The translations under genes and the position numbers were made by a program. 64,000 nucleotides of DNA. It comes from Albidovulum sp965368915 (GTDB taxonomy: Bacteria > Pseudomonadota > Alphaproteobacteria > Rhodobacterales > Rhodobacteraceae). Below the pieces are notes generated by a model that saw only the letters and a program-made list of their open reading frames with translations, made no database searches and had not been told where the DNA came from. Within the stretch, counting starts at the first letter, position 1. Each line of letters starts with the position of its first letter. Shown here piece by piece: positions 1 through 9,246 of this stretch. The stretch spans positions 1 to 64,000 of the forward strand of contig CBDUOT010000002.1 in assembly GCA_965368915.1 (NCBI GenBank). Reading direction: 5' to 3'.

Positions 1-746
1 GCCGTCGAAAGGCAGATACCCAGGTCCTTGCGCATCCAGTCGACCGCAAATCCGTAGTCGAACTTGCCCTCTGCCATGGTCTTGTGGCGATTGGCCATCT
101 GCCACGACCCGGCCGCACCCTGGCTGATCACCTCGACGAGTTCCTCGATATCGAGGCCCGCCTTCTCGGCGAAGTGCAGCCCTTCTGAAAGCCCCTGAAC
201 AAGGCCCGCGATGCAGATCTGGTTGACCATCTTGGCAAGCTGACCCGCGCCTGTTTCCCCCAGCCTGCGGCAAATGCGCGAATACGCTGCAATGACCGGC
301 TCGGCTTTGTCGTAGGTGCCAGCCTCGCCCCCGCACATGACTGAAAGAACGCCGTTTTCGGCGCCAGCCTGCCCGCCGGAAACGGGTGCGTCGACATAGC
401 CGATCCCCGCCTCTCCGGCGACGGCAGCCAGTTCGCGAGTTACAGCGGCTGAGACCGTCGTGTGATCGACGAAGATTGTGCCTTTCGTCATACCTGCGAA
501 CGCGCCGGTTTCGCCAAGGCAGATGGCACGCAGGTCGTCATCGTTCCCCACGCAGGCCATGACGAAGTCAGCGCCCTTCGCTGCCTCGGCGGGCGAGGAA
601 GCCGCTTGGCCCTTGTGTTCCTTCGCCCAGGCTTCAGCCTTGGCAAAGGTGCGGTTATAGACCGTAACCTCATGGCCTTTCGAGGCAAGATGGCCCGCCA
701 TCGGATAGCCCATTACGCCCAGTCCCAGAAACGCGACCTTCGCCAT
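1..746 (-). CDS. 3-hydroxyisobutyrate dehydrogenase-like NAD(P)-dependent oxidoreductase (3' end outside window)
   Basis: The frame is open from the ATG at 746 to the left edge, so about 248 N-terminal residues are visible and the C-terminus is missing. Residues 8-13 (GLGVMG) are the Rossmann dinucleotide motif. DAPVSGG at about 119-125 is the substrate-binding signature, and K172 in GAGQLAKMVNQ matches the catalytic lysine of beta-hydroxyacid dehydrogenases. A GGAGG Shine-Dalgarno lies 6 bases before the ATG. The family oxidises 3-hydroxyisobutyrate (valine catabolism) or related hydroxy acids such as tartronate semialdehyde, and the substrate cannot be fixed from this fragment. No valine-degradation neighbours are visible inside the window. 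Confidence 0.9.
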   Translation of the reverse strand, partial: MAKVAFLGLGVMGYPMAGHLASKGHEVTVYNRTFAKAEAWAKEHKGQAASSPAEAAKGADFVMACVGNDDDLRAICLGETGAFAGMTKGTIFVDHTTVSAAVTRELAAVAGEAGIGYVDAPVSGGQAGAENGVLSVMCGGEAGTYDKAEPVIAAYSRICRRLGETGAGQLAKMVNQICIAGLVQGLSEGLHFAEKAGLDIEELVEVISQGAAGSWQMANRHKTMAEGKFDYGFAVDWMRKDLGICLST

Positions 747-881
747 TGCATCCTCCCATTTCGATTGCGGTTGCTAGTTTTCTGTCTTAGTTAACCGCCC
801 TGCCCGCGCCGTCAACCGGTTCCTCGGGCTCGGTGCGGGTGCGGGGGCATGCACTGGGCGGATGTTGATGCGGGCAATCCG

Positions 882-3341
882 ATGCTGACTGCGTTCCGAT
901 GGCTGCTGCGCATCGTTTCGGGGCTCTTGCTCCTGACTCTCGGTGTTTGCGTGCTGGTGTACTATTTCGCCTCCCGCTCGCTGCCCGATTACGACGAGGA
1001 CTACGAGATCGCGGGCCTGACCGCTCCGGTCGAGATCGTCCGCGACACCGCCGACGTTCCGCACATCTTCGGCAAGAGCGATGCCGACGTCTATTTCGCG
1101 CTTGGCTTCGCGCATGCGCAGGACCGGCTGTGGCAGATGATCGTGATGCGCCGCACCGTGCAAGGACGGCTGTCCGAGATGTTCGGAACCCGCACCGTCA
1201 AAACTGACGAGTTGATGCGCCGCCTTGATCTTTACGGGCAGGCGACACGCTCCTTGTCAGTGCAGGATGAACCGACGCGGGCCGCTTTGGCGGCCTATGC
1301 GCGCGGCGTGAACGCCTGGATCGGCACGGTCAACGCCGAGGCCCGGGGCCGTGGTGCGCCGGAGCTTTTCCTGTTTTCCAAAGAGATCGCCTATTGGCAA
1401 TCCGCGGATTCCATTGCCCTTCTGAAGCTCATGGCGCTTCGTTCGAGCGCACAGATCGAGGCCGAGATATTGCGCGCGCAAGTCTCTCTTCTGTCGCCGG
1501 ACTGGGCCACCGACCTTCTGCCCGACGGACCGGGAGAAGGCGTCGCCGCCTTGCCACCTTACGCAAGCCTCGTTCCAGGCACGCGACCGACCCGCACTGC
1601 GACGGCGGACCCCAAGCCTGACTTCTGGCCTGTGCCGCCACTGGCGTTCGCAGGCGCATCGAACGCTTGGGCAGCGGCTCCTAACCGCTCGGCAGCGGGC
1701 GGATCACTTCTCGCCAACGACCCCCACCTCGACTTTTCCGCGCCGTCGCTCTGGTATCTCGCGCGGCTCCAGCTTGAGGCGGGTGGCGTGATCGGAGCCA
1801 CGATCCCCGGCATCCCTGCCATACTCGCGGGCCGCAACGCCGCGCTTGGTTGGGGCATCACGGCAGCTTGGCTCGACGATCAGGATATCCGCATGGAAGA
1901 GCTGAACCCCGCCGATCCAGAGCGCTACCGGTCGCCTGACGGATGGAAGCGGTTCGAAAGCCGGCGCAGCATCATCGACGTAAAGGACGCGCCACCCATT
2001 ACGATCACCATGCGCTGGACCGACAACGGGCCGGTCCTGCCGGGAACGCACTTCGATCTTGCCTCAGTGACGCCGCCGGGACATGTCGCCTCACTGAGTT
2101 GGACAGCGCTCGACCCCGCGGACAAATCCATGAGTTCAGCGATCAGCCTGATGTCGGCCCGTAGCATCGCCGAAGGGATCGCAGCCGGACAGGACTTCGT
2201 CGCGCCCGCGCAGAACGTGACCATGGCCGATCAGAATGGCATCGCCATGGTCATGTTCGGCAAGATGCCCGAACGGAGCGAGAAGATGCGCGGCCAGGGG
2301 CGGCTGCCTTCGCTCGGCTGGATGGCGGAGAACCGCTGGAAGGGAACCCTGCCCTACGCGAACAATCCGCGCTTCATCGAACCTGAGGGCGGCATCGTCG
2401 GCAATACCAACAACAAGACCGTCGATCGTCCTTTCCCGCGGCATGTGAGCTTCACTTGGGGCGACACTCAGCGTGTCCAGCGCTGGACGCGGCTCATGCA
2501 GGAACGCGAGGTCCACAGCCGAGAGAGCTTCATCGCGGCGCAGCTCGATACCGTGTCACCGGCGGCGCGCACCATCTTGCCGCTGATTGGGTCGGACCTC
2601 TGGTTCACGGGCGAGGCCGCGCCGGAAGGCACGCCGGAACGGTTGCGCCAGCGCGCGCTGAAGATCCTCGCCGAATGGGACGGCGACATGAACGAACATC
2701 TGCCGGAACCGCTGATATATGCGGCTTGGGTGCGGGCGCTGCACAACCGGCTGATCCGCGATGAGCTTGGCCCCCTCGCCGATCGCTTCACAACGGTCGA
2801 GCCGCTTTTCATCGAGCGCGTCTACCGCGACATCAACGGCGCCTCGCACTGGTGCGATATCATGCAGTCCGCACCCAAAGAGACCTGCACCGATGTCGCG
2901 CGAATGGCGCTCGACGACGCGCTTCTGGAGTTGTCGGAGCGGTTCGGGCGAAACGTGGAAAGCTGGCGCTGGGGCGACGCGCATCAGGCCAAGCAGGACC
3001 ACGAGGTGCTGGGCGAAATGCCGGTCGTGAAGTGGATCGTGAACATCCGCCAGTCGCGGTCCGGCGGCGACCACACGCTTGATCGCGGACGGCTCGCCGG
3101 GACCGGGCCCAACCCGTATCTGAACGTCAACGGGGCGGGGTATCGTGGAGTCTATGACTTCGCCGATCCCGACAGCTCGGTCTTCATCATCTCGACGGGT
3201 CAGTCGGGGCACCCCCTTTCTCGCCACTATGACGATCTGAGCGTTCTTTGGCGGCGGGGGGAATACGTGCCCATGTCGCTCGACCCGGATCTGGCGCGAG
3301 CGGCGGCGACGGGTGTAACGGTGCTGACGCCTGCGCCGTGA
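882..3341 (+). CDS. Penicillin acylase family protein (membrane-anchored N-terminal nucleophile hydrolase)
   Basis: A protein of about 819 residues with an N-terminal membrane anchor (LLLLTLGVCVLVYYF), then the A-domain start with AHAQDRLWQM, then the autoprocessing site FAGASNAW. Ser at about residue 260 would become the N-terminal nucleophile of the beta chain after cleavage, as in penicillin G acylase and acyl-homoserine-lactone acylases. NDPHLDF and NTNNK motifs further on fit the family. An in-frame ATG at 849 would add 11 residues. I prefer 882 because the protein then starts directly at the anchor, but neither start has a strong ribosome-binding site. The family hydrolyses amide bonds of acylated amines, and beta-lactam or homoserine-lactone activity here is only a possibility. 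The gene stands alone, divergent from the upstream dehydrogenase. Confidence 0.9.
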   Translation: MLTAFRWLLRIVSGLLLLTLGVCVLVYYFASRSLPDYDEDYEIAGLTAPVEIVRDTADVPHIFGKSDADVYFALGFAHAQDRLWQMIVMRRTVQGRLSEMFGTRTVKTDELMRRLDLYGQATRSLSVQDEPTRAALAAYARGVNAWIGTVNAEARGRGAPELFLFSKEIAYWQSADSIALLKLMALRSSAQIEAEILRAQVSLLSPDWATDLLPDGPGEGVAALPPYASLVPGTRPTRTATADPKPDFWPVPPLAFAGASNAWAAAPNRSAAGGSLLANDPHLDFSAPSLWYLARLQLEAGGVIGATIPGIPAILAGRNAALGWGITAAWLDDQDIRMEELNPADPERYRSPDGWKRFESRRSIIDVKDAPPITITMRWTDNGPVLPGTHFDLASVTPPGHVASLSWTALDPADKSMSSAISLMSARSIAEGIAAGQDFVAPAQNVTMADQNGIAMVMFGKMPERSEKMRGQGRLPSLGWMAENRWKGTLPYANNPRFIEPEGGIVGNTNNKTVDRPFPRHVSFTWGDTQRVQRWTRLMQEREVHSRESFIAAQLDTVSPAARTILPLIGSDLWFTGEAAPEGTPERLRQRALKILAEWDGDMNEHLPEPLIYAAWVRALHNRLIRDELGPLADRFTTVEPLFIERVYRDINGASHWCDIMQSAPKETCTDVARMALDDALLELSERFGRNVESWRWGDAHQAKQDHEVLGEMPVVKWIVNIRQSRSGGDHTLDRGRLAGTGPNPYLNVNGAGYRGVYDFADPDSSVFIISTGQSGHPLSRHYDDLSVLWRRGEYVPMSLDPDLARAAATGVTVLTPAP

Positions 3342-3547
3342 CTGACTAATCTGTGCGACCGGCACAGTGCTTCACGGGAGTTCGCACAGTTTGTCGGAGC
3401 GCCCCGCAACTACCAGCGCGCGGGCACCGCCACTTGTGTGAAAACTCACGAACCCGATCAATTTTTGCGACGGCTCTCTTAAGTGGCATTTGCGCGACCG
3501 CACTATTCGTTTATGAAGTGCGCCAACAACGACAACAGAGCAGGCGT

Positions 3548-4582
3548 ATGTTCGATCAATCCGAATCGTCGCGGCCACAGCCCGAAACGCGGGCCGCGAG
3601 AGAATGGGTCAAGGTACTTTCCGCCTACCGGGAGTCCAATTCGCTGCGCAGTTCGTTCGAACTCGCGGTCACTGCGGGTCCCTTCCTTCTTCTTTGGATC
3701 CTGGCGTGGTGGTCACTGTCTTACAGCTACTGGCTGACCCTCATGATCTCCATGCTCAACGCGGCCTTCCTGCTGCGCCTGTTCGCCATCCAGCACGATT
3801 GCGGCCACGGGGCGTTTTACGAGAACCGGACTGTGAGTGATTGGCTCGGACGGGTGATCGGCGTGCTGACGTTGACGCCCTATGACGTCTGGCGGCGTTC
3901 CCATTCGATACACCACAGCTCGTCCGGGAATCTCGGGCGACGTGGCATAGGCGATGTCCATACCCTGACCGTCGCGGAATACCGCGCGATGTCGCCATTC
4001 AACCGCTTGCTATACAGGCTCTATCGTAACCCCGTCGTTCTGTTCGGTCTGGGGCCGGGATATCTTTTTTTCATACAGAACCGCTTGCCTTTGGGGCTGA
4101 TGAACAAGGCCAAATACTGGGTCAGCGCAATGGGCACAAACGCCGCAATCCTCGGCGGGTTGGCGCTTATGCTGTACTTCGGCGGCCTGATGCCAATCTT
4201 GTTGATCTTTCTGCCATCGACGCTTCTTGCGGCTACCGCGGGTGTCTGGCTGTTCTACGTGCAGCACCAATTCGAAACCACGCATTGGGAAGCCGAGGAA
4301 GATTGGCAACTGCATGACGCGGCCCTCCACGGAAGTTCGCACTACGTGCTGCCGTCCATTCTGCAGTGGCTGAGTGCCAACATCGGTATCCACCATGTGC
4401 ATCACCTTCACAGCCGCATCCCGTTCTACCGGCTGCCTGAGGTGCTCCGCGATCACGCGGTTCTTGCCGACGGCAATCGCATGACGATCCGGGAAAGCAT
4501 TCGCAGCGCGCGGCTGCATCTGTGGGACGAAGAGAGCAAACGGCTGTTGTCGTTTTCCGAGGCCCGGGCCCGCTATCAGTAA
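3548..4582 (+). CDS. Fatty acid desaturase family membrane protein
   Basis: A 344-residue integral membrane protein with the three histidine boxes of membrane di-iron desaturases: HDCGH near residue 82, HSIHH near 118 and HHVHH near 281. Hydrophobic pairs lie around residues 40-75 and near 200-245, as expected for two hairpins carrying a cytoplasmic di-iron site. The reading frame is open upstream to 3353, but that extension lacks homology-like character, so I start at MFDQSES. The family introduces double bonds in fatty acyl chains or hydroxylates lipids; omega-3/delta-12 type or carotenoid-type chemistry cannot be separated from sequence alone. It is convergent with hflX. Confidence 0.88.
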   Translation: MFDQSESSRPQPETRAAREWVKVLSAYRESNSLRSSFELAVTAGPFLLLWILAWWSLSYSYWLTLMISMLNAAFLLRLFAIQHDCGHGAFYENRTVSDWLGRVIGVLTLTPYDVWRRSHSIHHSSSGNLGRRGIGDVHTLTVAEYRAMSPFNRLLYRLYRNPVVLFGLGPGYLFFIQNRLPLGLMNKAKYWVSAMGTNAAILGGLALMLYFGGLMPILLIFLPSTLLAATAGVWLFYVQHQFETTHWEAEEDWQLHDAALHGSSHYVLPSILQWLSANIGIHHVHHLHSRIPFYRLPEVLRDHAVLADGNRMTIRESIRSARLHLWDEESKRLLSFSEARARYQ

Positions 4583-4638
4583 GCCAACACCGCCGCGTCT
4601 TCACTGACGGCCCAGTTCGCTGAGCGGACAGGGCGTTC

Positions 4639-5922
4639 TCAGAGTCCCTCGAAGGTTGCCCTTTGTCGCGCGCTCCAGCGCAGCTTAAGATGGTGGCCTT
4701 CCGCGTCGTCGTGTTCGGACAGGACAACGCCCTGTTCGTGAAGCCAAGCCCGTTTCTTGCCCTCACTGAACGGCAGCATCAGCTCCGTCTCCTGCCGTTC
4801 GTCATCGAGCGCCTCGGTGATCGCGTCGAGAAGCGGGTCGAACCCCTCGCCTGTGATCGCTGAAACCGCGTGAATGCCCGGGTTCCGAGCGTCCTGAACC
4901 TTCATCGCATCGCGGAGCGGCGGCGCGAGAAGGTCGATCTTGTTCCAGACCTCGAAGACGGGCACGCCCTCATCCACGCCCAGGCTTTCGAGGATGTCAC
5001 GGACATCGGCGGCCTGTTCCTCGGTCTCCGGATGGGCAATGTCGCGGACATGGAGAATGAGGTCAGCCTCGAGCACTTCTTCCAACGTTGCGCGGAAGGC
5101 GGCGACGAGTTGCGTGGGCAGGTCCGAGATGAAGCCCACCGTGTCGGACAGGATCACCTTCTTGCCCGATGGCAGTTCGACGCCGCGCATCGTGGGATCG
5201 AGCGTCGCGAAAAGCATGTCCTTCGCCAAAACCTCCGCCCCGGTCATGCGATTGAAGAGCGTTGATTTGCCGGCGTTCGTGTACCCCACCAGCGCCACGA
5301 TCGGGAACGGCACCTTGCGCCGCGCCGCGCGGTGCAGTTCGCGCGTCTTGACGACCTTGGCGAGTTGGCGGCGGATACGCACGACCTCTTCATCGATGGC
5401 GCGGCGGTCAGCCTCGATCTGGGTTTCGCCAGGGCCACCGACGAAGCCGAGCCCCCCGCGCTGGCGTTCAAGGTGGGTCCACGCCCGGACAAGCCGCGTG
5501 CGCTGGTAGGACAAGGCTGCGAGATCGACCTGTAGGACGCCTTCGCGGGTCCTTGCACGGTCGGCGAAGATTTCGAGGATAAGCCCGGTGCGGTCGAGCA
5601 ATTTGACCGACCATTCCTTTTCGAGGTTACGCTGCTGGACAGGCGTGACCGGGCCGTCGACCAAAACCAGGTCGATCTCTTCCTCGGCAAAGCGGTGCTT
5701 GAGGTCTTCGATCTTGCCGGACCCGAACAGCATACCGGCCTGGGGACGGCTTAGGCGCACGACCTCTGCGCCGACGATTTCAAGATCGGGTAGCGCCGAG
5801 GCTAGCGAAACGGCTTCGGCCAGAGCATGTTCGGGAATCCGGCGCGCTCGGCCGGACTTCAGGTCGGGATGCAGGACCCATGCCCTGGTCGGGCGGTCCC
5901 TTACGGTGTGCGGATCGCTCAG
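4639..5922 (-). CDS. hflX: GTPase HflX
   Basis: HflX binds the 50S ribosomal subunit and rescues or splits stalled ribosomes under stress. The protein has the HflX N-domain with the conserved GPVTPVQQRNLE and ALSYQRTRLVR blocks, then a TRAFAC GTPase domain with GYTNAGKST (P-loop), DTVGFI (G3) and NKID (G4). The start is uncertain. A GTG at 5760 is the first standard start, but clear HflX-like sequence (TRAWVLHPDLKSG and so on) continues in frame upstream with no ATG, GTG or TTG as far as the hfq stop. The listed start is a CTG at 5920-5922 that overlaps the hfq TGA as CTGA, which would give about 427 residues. It lies downstream of hfq as in many proteobacteria, which suggests cotranscription and translational coupling. 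Confidence 0.9.
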   Translation of the reverse strand: MSDPHTVRDRPTRAWVLHPDLKSGRARRIPEHALAEAVSLASALPDLEIVGAEVVRLSRPQAGMLFGSGKIEDLKHRFAEEEIDLVLVDGPVTPVQQRNLEKEWSVKLLDRTGLILEIFADRARTREGVLQVDLAALSYQRTRLVRAWTHLERQRGGLGFVGGPGETQIEADRRAIDEEVVRIRRQLAKVVKTRELHRAARRKVPFPIVALVGYTNAGKSTLFNRMTGAEVLAKDMLFATLDPTMRGVELPSGKKVILSDTVGFISDLPTQLVAAFRATLEEVLEADLILHVRDIAHPETEEQAADVRDILESLGVDEGVPVFEVWNKIDLLAPPLRDAMKVQDARNPGIHAVSAITGEGFDPLLDAITEALDDERQETELMLPFSEGKKRAWLHEQGVVLSEHDDAEGHHLKLRWSARQRATFEGL

Positions 5923-6152
5923 TCTTCGCCCTCGTACAACGAGATCGGCTGGCCCGGCATGATGGTTGAGATGGCATGCTTGTAGACGAGCTGCGATTGT
6001 CCGTCGCGCCGCAGTAGAACGCAGAAATTGTCGAACCAGGTAATGACGCCCTGAAGTTTCACGCCATTGATCAAGAAAATCGTCACCGGAACCTTGGCCT
6101 TGCGGACATGATTTAGAAAGGCATCTTGTAAATTTTGTTTATCGGCAGCCAT
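5919..6152 (-). CDS. hfq: RNA chaperone Hfq
   Basis: A 77-residue Sm-like protein. The Sm1 region (FLNHVRKAKVPVTIFLINGVKLQG) and the Sm2 signature YKHAIST are present. The acidic C-terminal tail is short, as is usual in Rhodobacteraceae. Hfq forms a hexameric ring that pairs small RNAs with mRNAs. I start at MAADKQN, preceded by AAGGCGA about 8 bases upstream. An in-frame ATG 99 bases earlier gives an unrelated extension and is not used. hflX follows directly with overlapping codons. Confidence 0.97.
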   Translation of the reverse strand: MAADKQNLQDAFLNHVRKAKVPVTIFLINGVKLQGVITWFDNFCVLLRRDGQSQLVYKHAISTIMPGQPISLYEGED

Positions 6153-6296
6153 GTTATCGTCGCCTTGTTTTTCTCTTCGCGCTTCATCACGCCCCTCGGC
6201 GCTGCACCGGGGGCTTGGGGGGAGTATGCGTAAGATTTCAGGAGTTTCCACCCCAAAAAATTGGGACCGATTCGGACCTGAATTCGCCTTCTCGTG

Positions 6297-7811
6297 TCAG
6301 CCGCGCCAGAAGTCGGGGTTGAGCAGCGCGATGATGGCGAGGGTCTCGAGCCGTCCAAGGATCATGGCGGCGGCGGTGATCGCGCGCGCGGCCGCGTCGA
6401 GTTCGGCCCAGCTTAGCGGCGCTTCGGTTGCAACGGTCGCCAGCGGGCCTGTGGTGGACAATGCCGCCACGGCGAAAGTCGTCGATTCCTCGAAATTGAG
6501 GCCGGTCAGCGCGAGCGCCAGCATCGTGACCGCGATCGAAAGGGCAAAGAGCATGAAGAAGATCCATGCCATCTGCGCACCCTGACGGCGAAGCCGCCGC
6601 GCCTGGCTGCCCGAGCCGCCGATGGAACTGGGGTGCACAAGGCGTTCAATCTCTCGTTCGCCGTGGCGGTAGAGCGCATAAACCCGAAGAAGCTTCACAC
6701 CCCCGGCCGTGGTGGCAACGCCGCCGCCCATCACTGCAAGCCCGGCGAGGATAAGGCCCGGTGTGGCCAGCCCCGACCAGGATCGCGCCGCGCTCCAGTC
6801 CGCGGATTCGAACCCGGTGGTGGACAGGAACGAAAGCACCGTGAACGTCGTGCCCCAAAGCGCACGCAGAGCGGCGGAGGTGTCCGCGATTTCATCGACT
6901 TCAAGCGCACCGACCCAGTGGCGTAGGAACAGAAGCGCCGGAACCAGCGTGGCGAAAAGGATCGCCATGCGCAATTCTGGGTCCTCAACCAAACGTTCCG
7001 TACGCAGCAGCGCGCGGCCGGTGGGATAAAGCTGGCGCGAGAACGCGAAGGCGAAGAACGGGACGATCATCAGCTCGCCCCCGACGCCCGAAGATGCCGC
7101 CCCCAAGCCCCCGATCGGCGATATGCCTGATGTGGCAAGCGTGGACATCGCATGGCTCGCCGCAACGAGCGGGCGATCCCCCGCAAGGATCAGACCGATC
7201 CACAAGAGAAGGGTCAGCCCGGAATAGACAGGGAACAGAACCCGTGCGTGGCGGCCGATCCTGTCCGACGGCACCGAGCCGCGCGCCACGGGTCCGCCGA
7301 CAACGGCCCCCTGCCCGGCTGTGACGCCGCTTAAAACCTCGAACCCGCCGAGATTCATGGGCGCGAGAACTGCAACCGCCGTCAGGAGGATGAAGAAGCC
7401 GCCCATCCAGCCGACCAGCGCGCGCCAGAGATGCACGGATGGGGGCAAGCGGCCCGGCTCGAACAGCGTCGCACCCGTCGTGGTGAGGGACGAGACCATT
7501 TCCCACCATGCGCTGAGGAAATGCGTATCAGGCACTGCCTCGGCGAAGGGCACCGCCAACATCAAGGGAAGAACGGTGAAGGTCGCAAGAAGCATAAGAA
7601 GCTGGTTACGCGCCTGTGGCCCGGGGCGGTTGGCGGAGGTCGCGATCCCGATGAGAAGCGAAACCATGAGAAACAACGAGCCGGAATAGAAGAAGTCCCG
7701 AGAAACATCGTAATCGCTGAGCGTATAGGCATGGATCGCCGGCACATACATGGCAAGCGAGCCGATGCCCATCAGGACGACGACGAAGGAAAGTTCGGTC
7801 AGGCGCTGCAT
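6297..7811 (-). CDS. trkH: TrkH-type potassium uptake channel subunit
   Basis: A 504-residue polytopic inner-membrane protein. Four P-loop filter segments are visible in order: SSLTTTGATLF, ATSGISPIG, LSTTGFESA and LSTTGPLAT. This is the fourfold pseudo-symmetric selectivity filter of the TrkH/KtrB family, in which one glycine per repeat lines the K+ pore. It starts 3 bases after the trkA stop, so the two form one transcription unit. TrkH conducts K+ and is gated by the cytoplasmic TrkA ring. Confidence 0.96.
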   Translation of the reverse strand: MQRLTELSFVVVLMGIGSLAMYVPAIHAYTLSDYDVSRDFFYSGSLFLMVSLLIGIATSANRPGPQARNQLLMLLATFTVLPLMLAVPFAEAVPDTHFLSAWWEMVSSLTTTGATLFEPGRLPPSVHLWRALVGWMGGFFILLTAVAVLAPMNLGGFEVLSGVTAGQGAVVGGPVARGSVPSDRIGRHARVLFPVYSGLTLLLWIGLILAGDRPLVAASHAMSTLATSGISPIGGLGAASSGVGGELMIVPFFAFAFSRQLYPTGRALLRTERLVEDPELRMAILFATLVPALLFLRHWVGALEVDEIADTSAALRALWGTTFTVLSFLSTTGFESADWSAARSWSGLATPGLILAGLAVMGGGVATTAGGVKLLRVYALYRHGEREIERLVHPSSIGGSGSQARRLRRQGAQMAWIFFMLFALSIAVTMLALALTGLNFEESTTFAVAALSTTGPLATVATEAPLSWAELDAAARAITAAAMILGRLETLAIIALLNPDFWRG

Positions 7812-7814
7812 TGA

Positions 7815-9191
7815 TCAGAAGAAATCGATCGAGACTTGGAGGAGCCGCTCGACCTCTGGTACGTCTTCGGCCATGCAGAAGAGCGCCATGACGTCGCCTT
7901 CTTCGACACGGGTGTCGGGCGTTGGTTTCACCACCTTGTCACCCTTCATGAGCGCACCCATCAGAACGCCTTCGGGGAATTCAATGTCACGAATGGCTCG
8001 GCCAGACACCGGAGAGGTCGAAAGGACCTGTGCTTCGATGACCTCGGCCTCGGCATCGCCGATGGAATAGATCGCGCGCACACGGCCATGCCGGATGTGG
8101 CGCAGGATCGACGAAACAGTGGTGGCGCGCGGGTTAATATAGGCGTCGATGTCGAGCGCGCCCATGAGCGGCACAAGCGTCGGGTCGTTGATCAGCGCGA
8201 TCGCCATCGGGCAACCGGCCTGTTTGGCGCGAACCGCAGCGAGAAGGTTGGTCTTGTCGTCATCCGTCACGACCAGAACTGCGTCGGCGCGGTCGATATT
8301 CGCCTCGGCCAGAAGTTCGGCGCTCATCCCGTCGCCGTTAAGCACGATGGTCCGTTCCAGCGCATCGGCTGCGCGTTCGGCACAGGCACGGTTCTTCTCG
8401 ATCATCTTCGCTCGGATGCGGTCCGTCCGCGCTTCGAGCGCGCGCGCAACGGCCAAGCCCACATTGCCGCCGCCGATGATGATGATCCGCTCCTGCTTTT
8501 TCGTGGCCTTGCCGAAGATGTCGAGCGTTCGGTTCACGTCCTCGACATGGGAAAAGACGTAGATCTGGTCGCCTGCGAAAAGCTGGTCGCCCGGCTCGGG
8601 CGCGAAAAGGCGCCCTTCCCGCCGGATACCGACAACGATCGCGCGGAGTGTCGAGAAGAGGTCCGTAAGCTGGCGAAGCGGCGTGTTGAGGACCGGGCAT
8701 TCCTCATCGAGTGAAATGCCCAGAAGCTGCGCCTTGCCGCCCATGAAGCTTTCGGTGTCGAAGGTCGAGGGCGCGGCGAGCCGCTGCAACGCGGCTTCGG
8801 CGACTTCGCGTTCGGGGCTGATCACCACATCGATCGGCAGGTGGTCGCGACGGTAAAGGTCGGAATAGATCGCGTCCATGTAGGACTGCGCCCGCAGCCG
8901 CGCGATCTTTCGGGTGATGCCGAAGACCGAATGGGCCACCTGACAGGTGACCATGTTCACCTCGTCCGAGTGCGTGGCCGCGATGATCATGTCGGCATCG
9001 CGTGCACCCGCGCGGTCGAGAACATCAGGATATGAGGCGAATCCCGTCACGCCCTGCACATCAAGCGCCTCGGTCGCGCGACGGACGAGGTCGACATTCA
9101 TGTCGACGACAGTGACGTCGTTCTTTTCGCCCGAGAGATGGCGCGCGATCTGCCAGCCGACCTGACCCGCGCCACAAATGATGACCTTCAT
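7815..9191 (-). CDS. trkA: Trk potassium transporter regulatory subunit TrkA
   Basis: A 458-residue soluble protein with a duplicated RCK arrangement. The first Rossmann site is GAGQVGWQIARHL at residues 7-19. The second, GGGNVGLAVARAL, lies near residue 240. Each is followed by a TrkA-C domain. The family binds NAD(H) or ATP and gates the TrkH pore. Length and the two N/C repeats match full-length TrkA. The gene is first in the trkA-trkH unit, and trkH follows after 3 bases. Confidence 0.97.
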   Translation of the reverse strand: MKVIICGAGQVGWQIARHLSGEKNDVTVVDMNVDLVRRATEALDVQGVTGFASYPDVLDRAGARDADMIIAATHSDEVNMVTCQVAHSVFGITRKIARLRAQSYMDAIYSDLYRRDHLPIDVVISPEREVAEAALQRLAAPSTFDTESFMGGKAQLLGISLDEECPVLNTPLRQLTDLFSTLRAIVVGIRREGRLFAPEPGDQLFAGDQIYVFSHVEDVNRTLDIFGKATKKQERIIIIGGGNVGLAVARALEARTDRIRAKMIEKNRACAERAADALERTIVLNGDGMSAELLAEANIDRADAVLVVTDDDKTNLLAAVRAKQAGCPMAIALINDPTLVPLMGALDIDAYINPRATTVSSILRHIRHGRVRAIYSIGDAEAEVIEAQVLSTSPVSGRAIRDIEFPEGVLMGALMKGDKVVKPTPDTRVEEGDVMALFCMAEDVPEVERLLQVSIDFF

Positions 9192-9246
9192 GCGAAAGCT
9201 CCCGTCTCAGGCCGCCGCTCTAGATAGGCGAGTGTCATGGGCAGGG

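Noticed and set aside
849..881. ATG at 849 as the start of the penicillin acylase gene
   Set aside because: Adds 11 residues before the membrane anchor without a better ribosome-binding site; I chose 882 but cannot exclude 849.
3479..3493. CtrA-like half-site TTAA-N7-TTGC upstream of the desaturase
   Set aside because: Two mismatches to the consensus; no supporting context.
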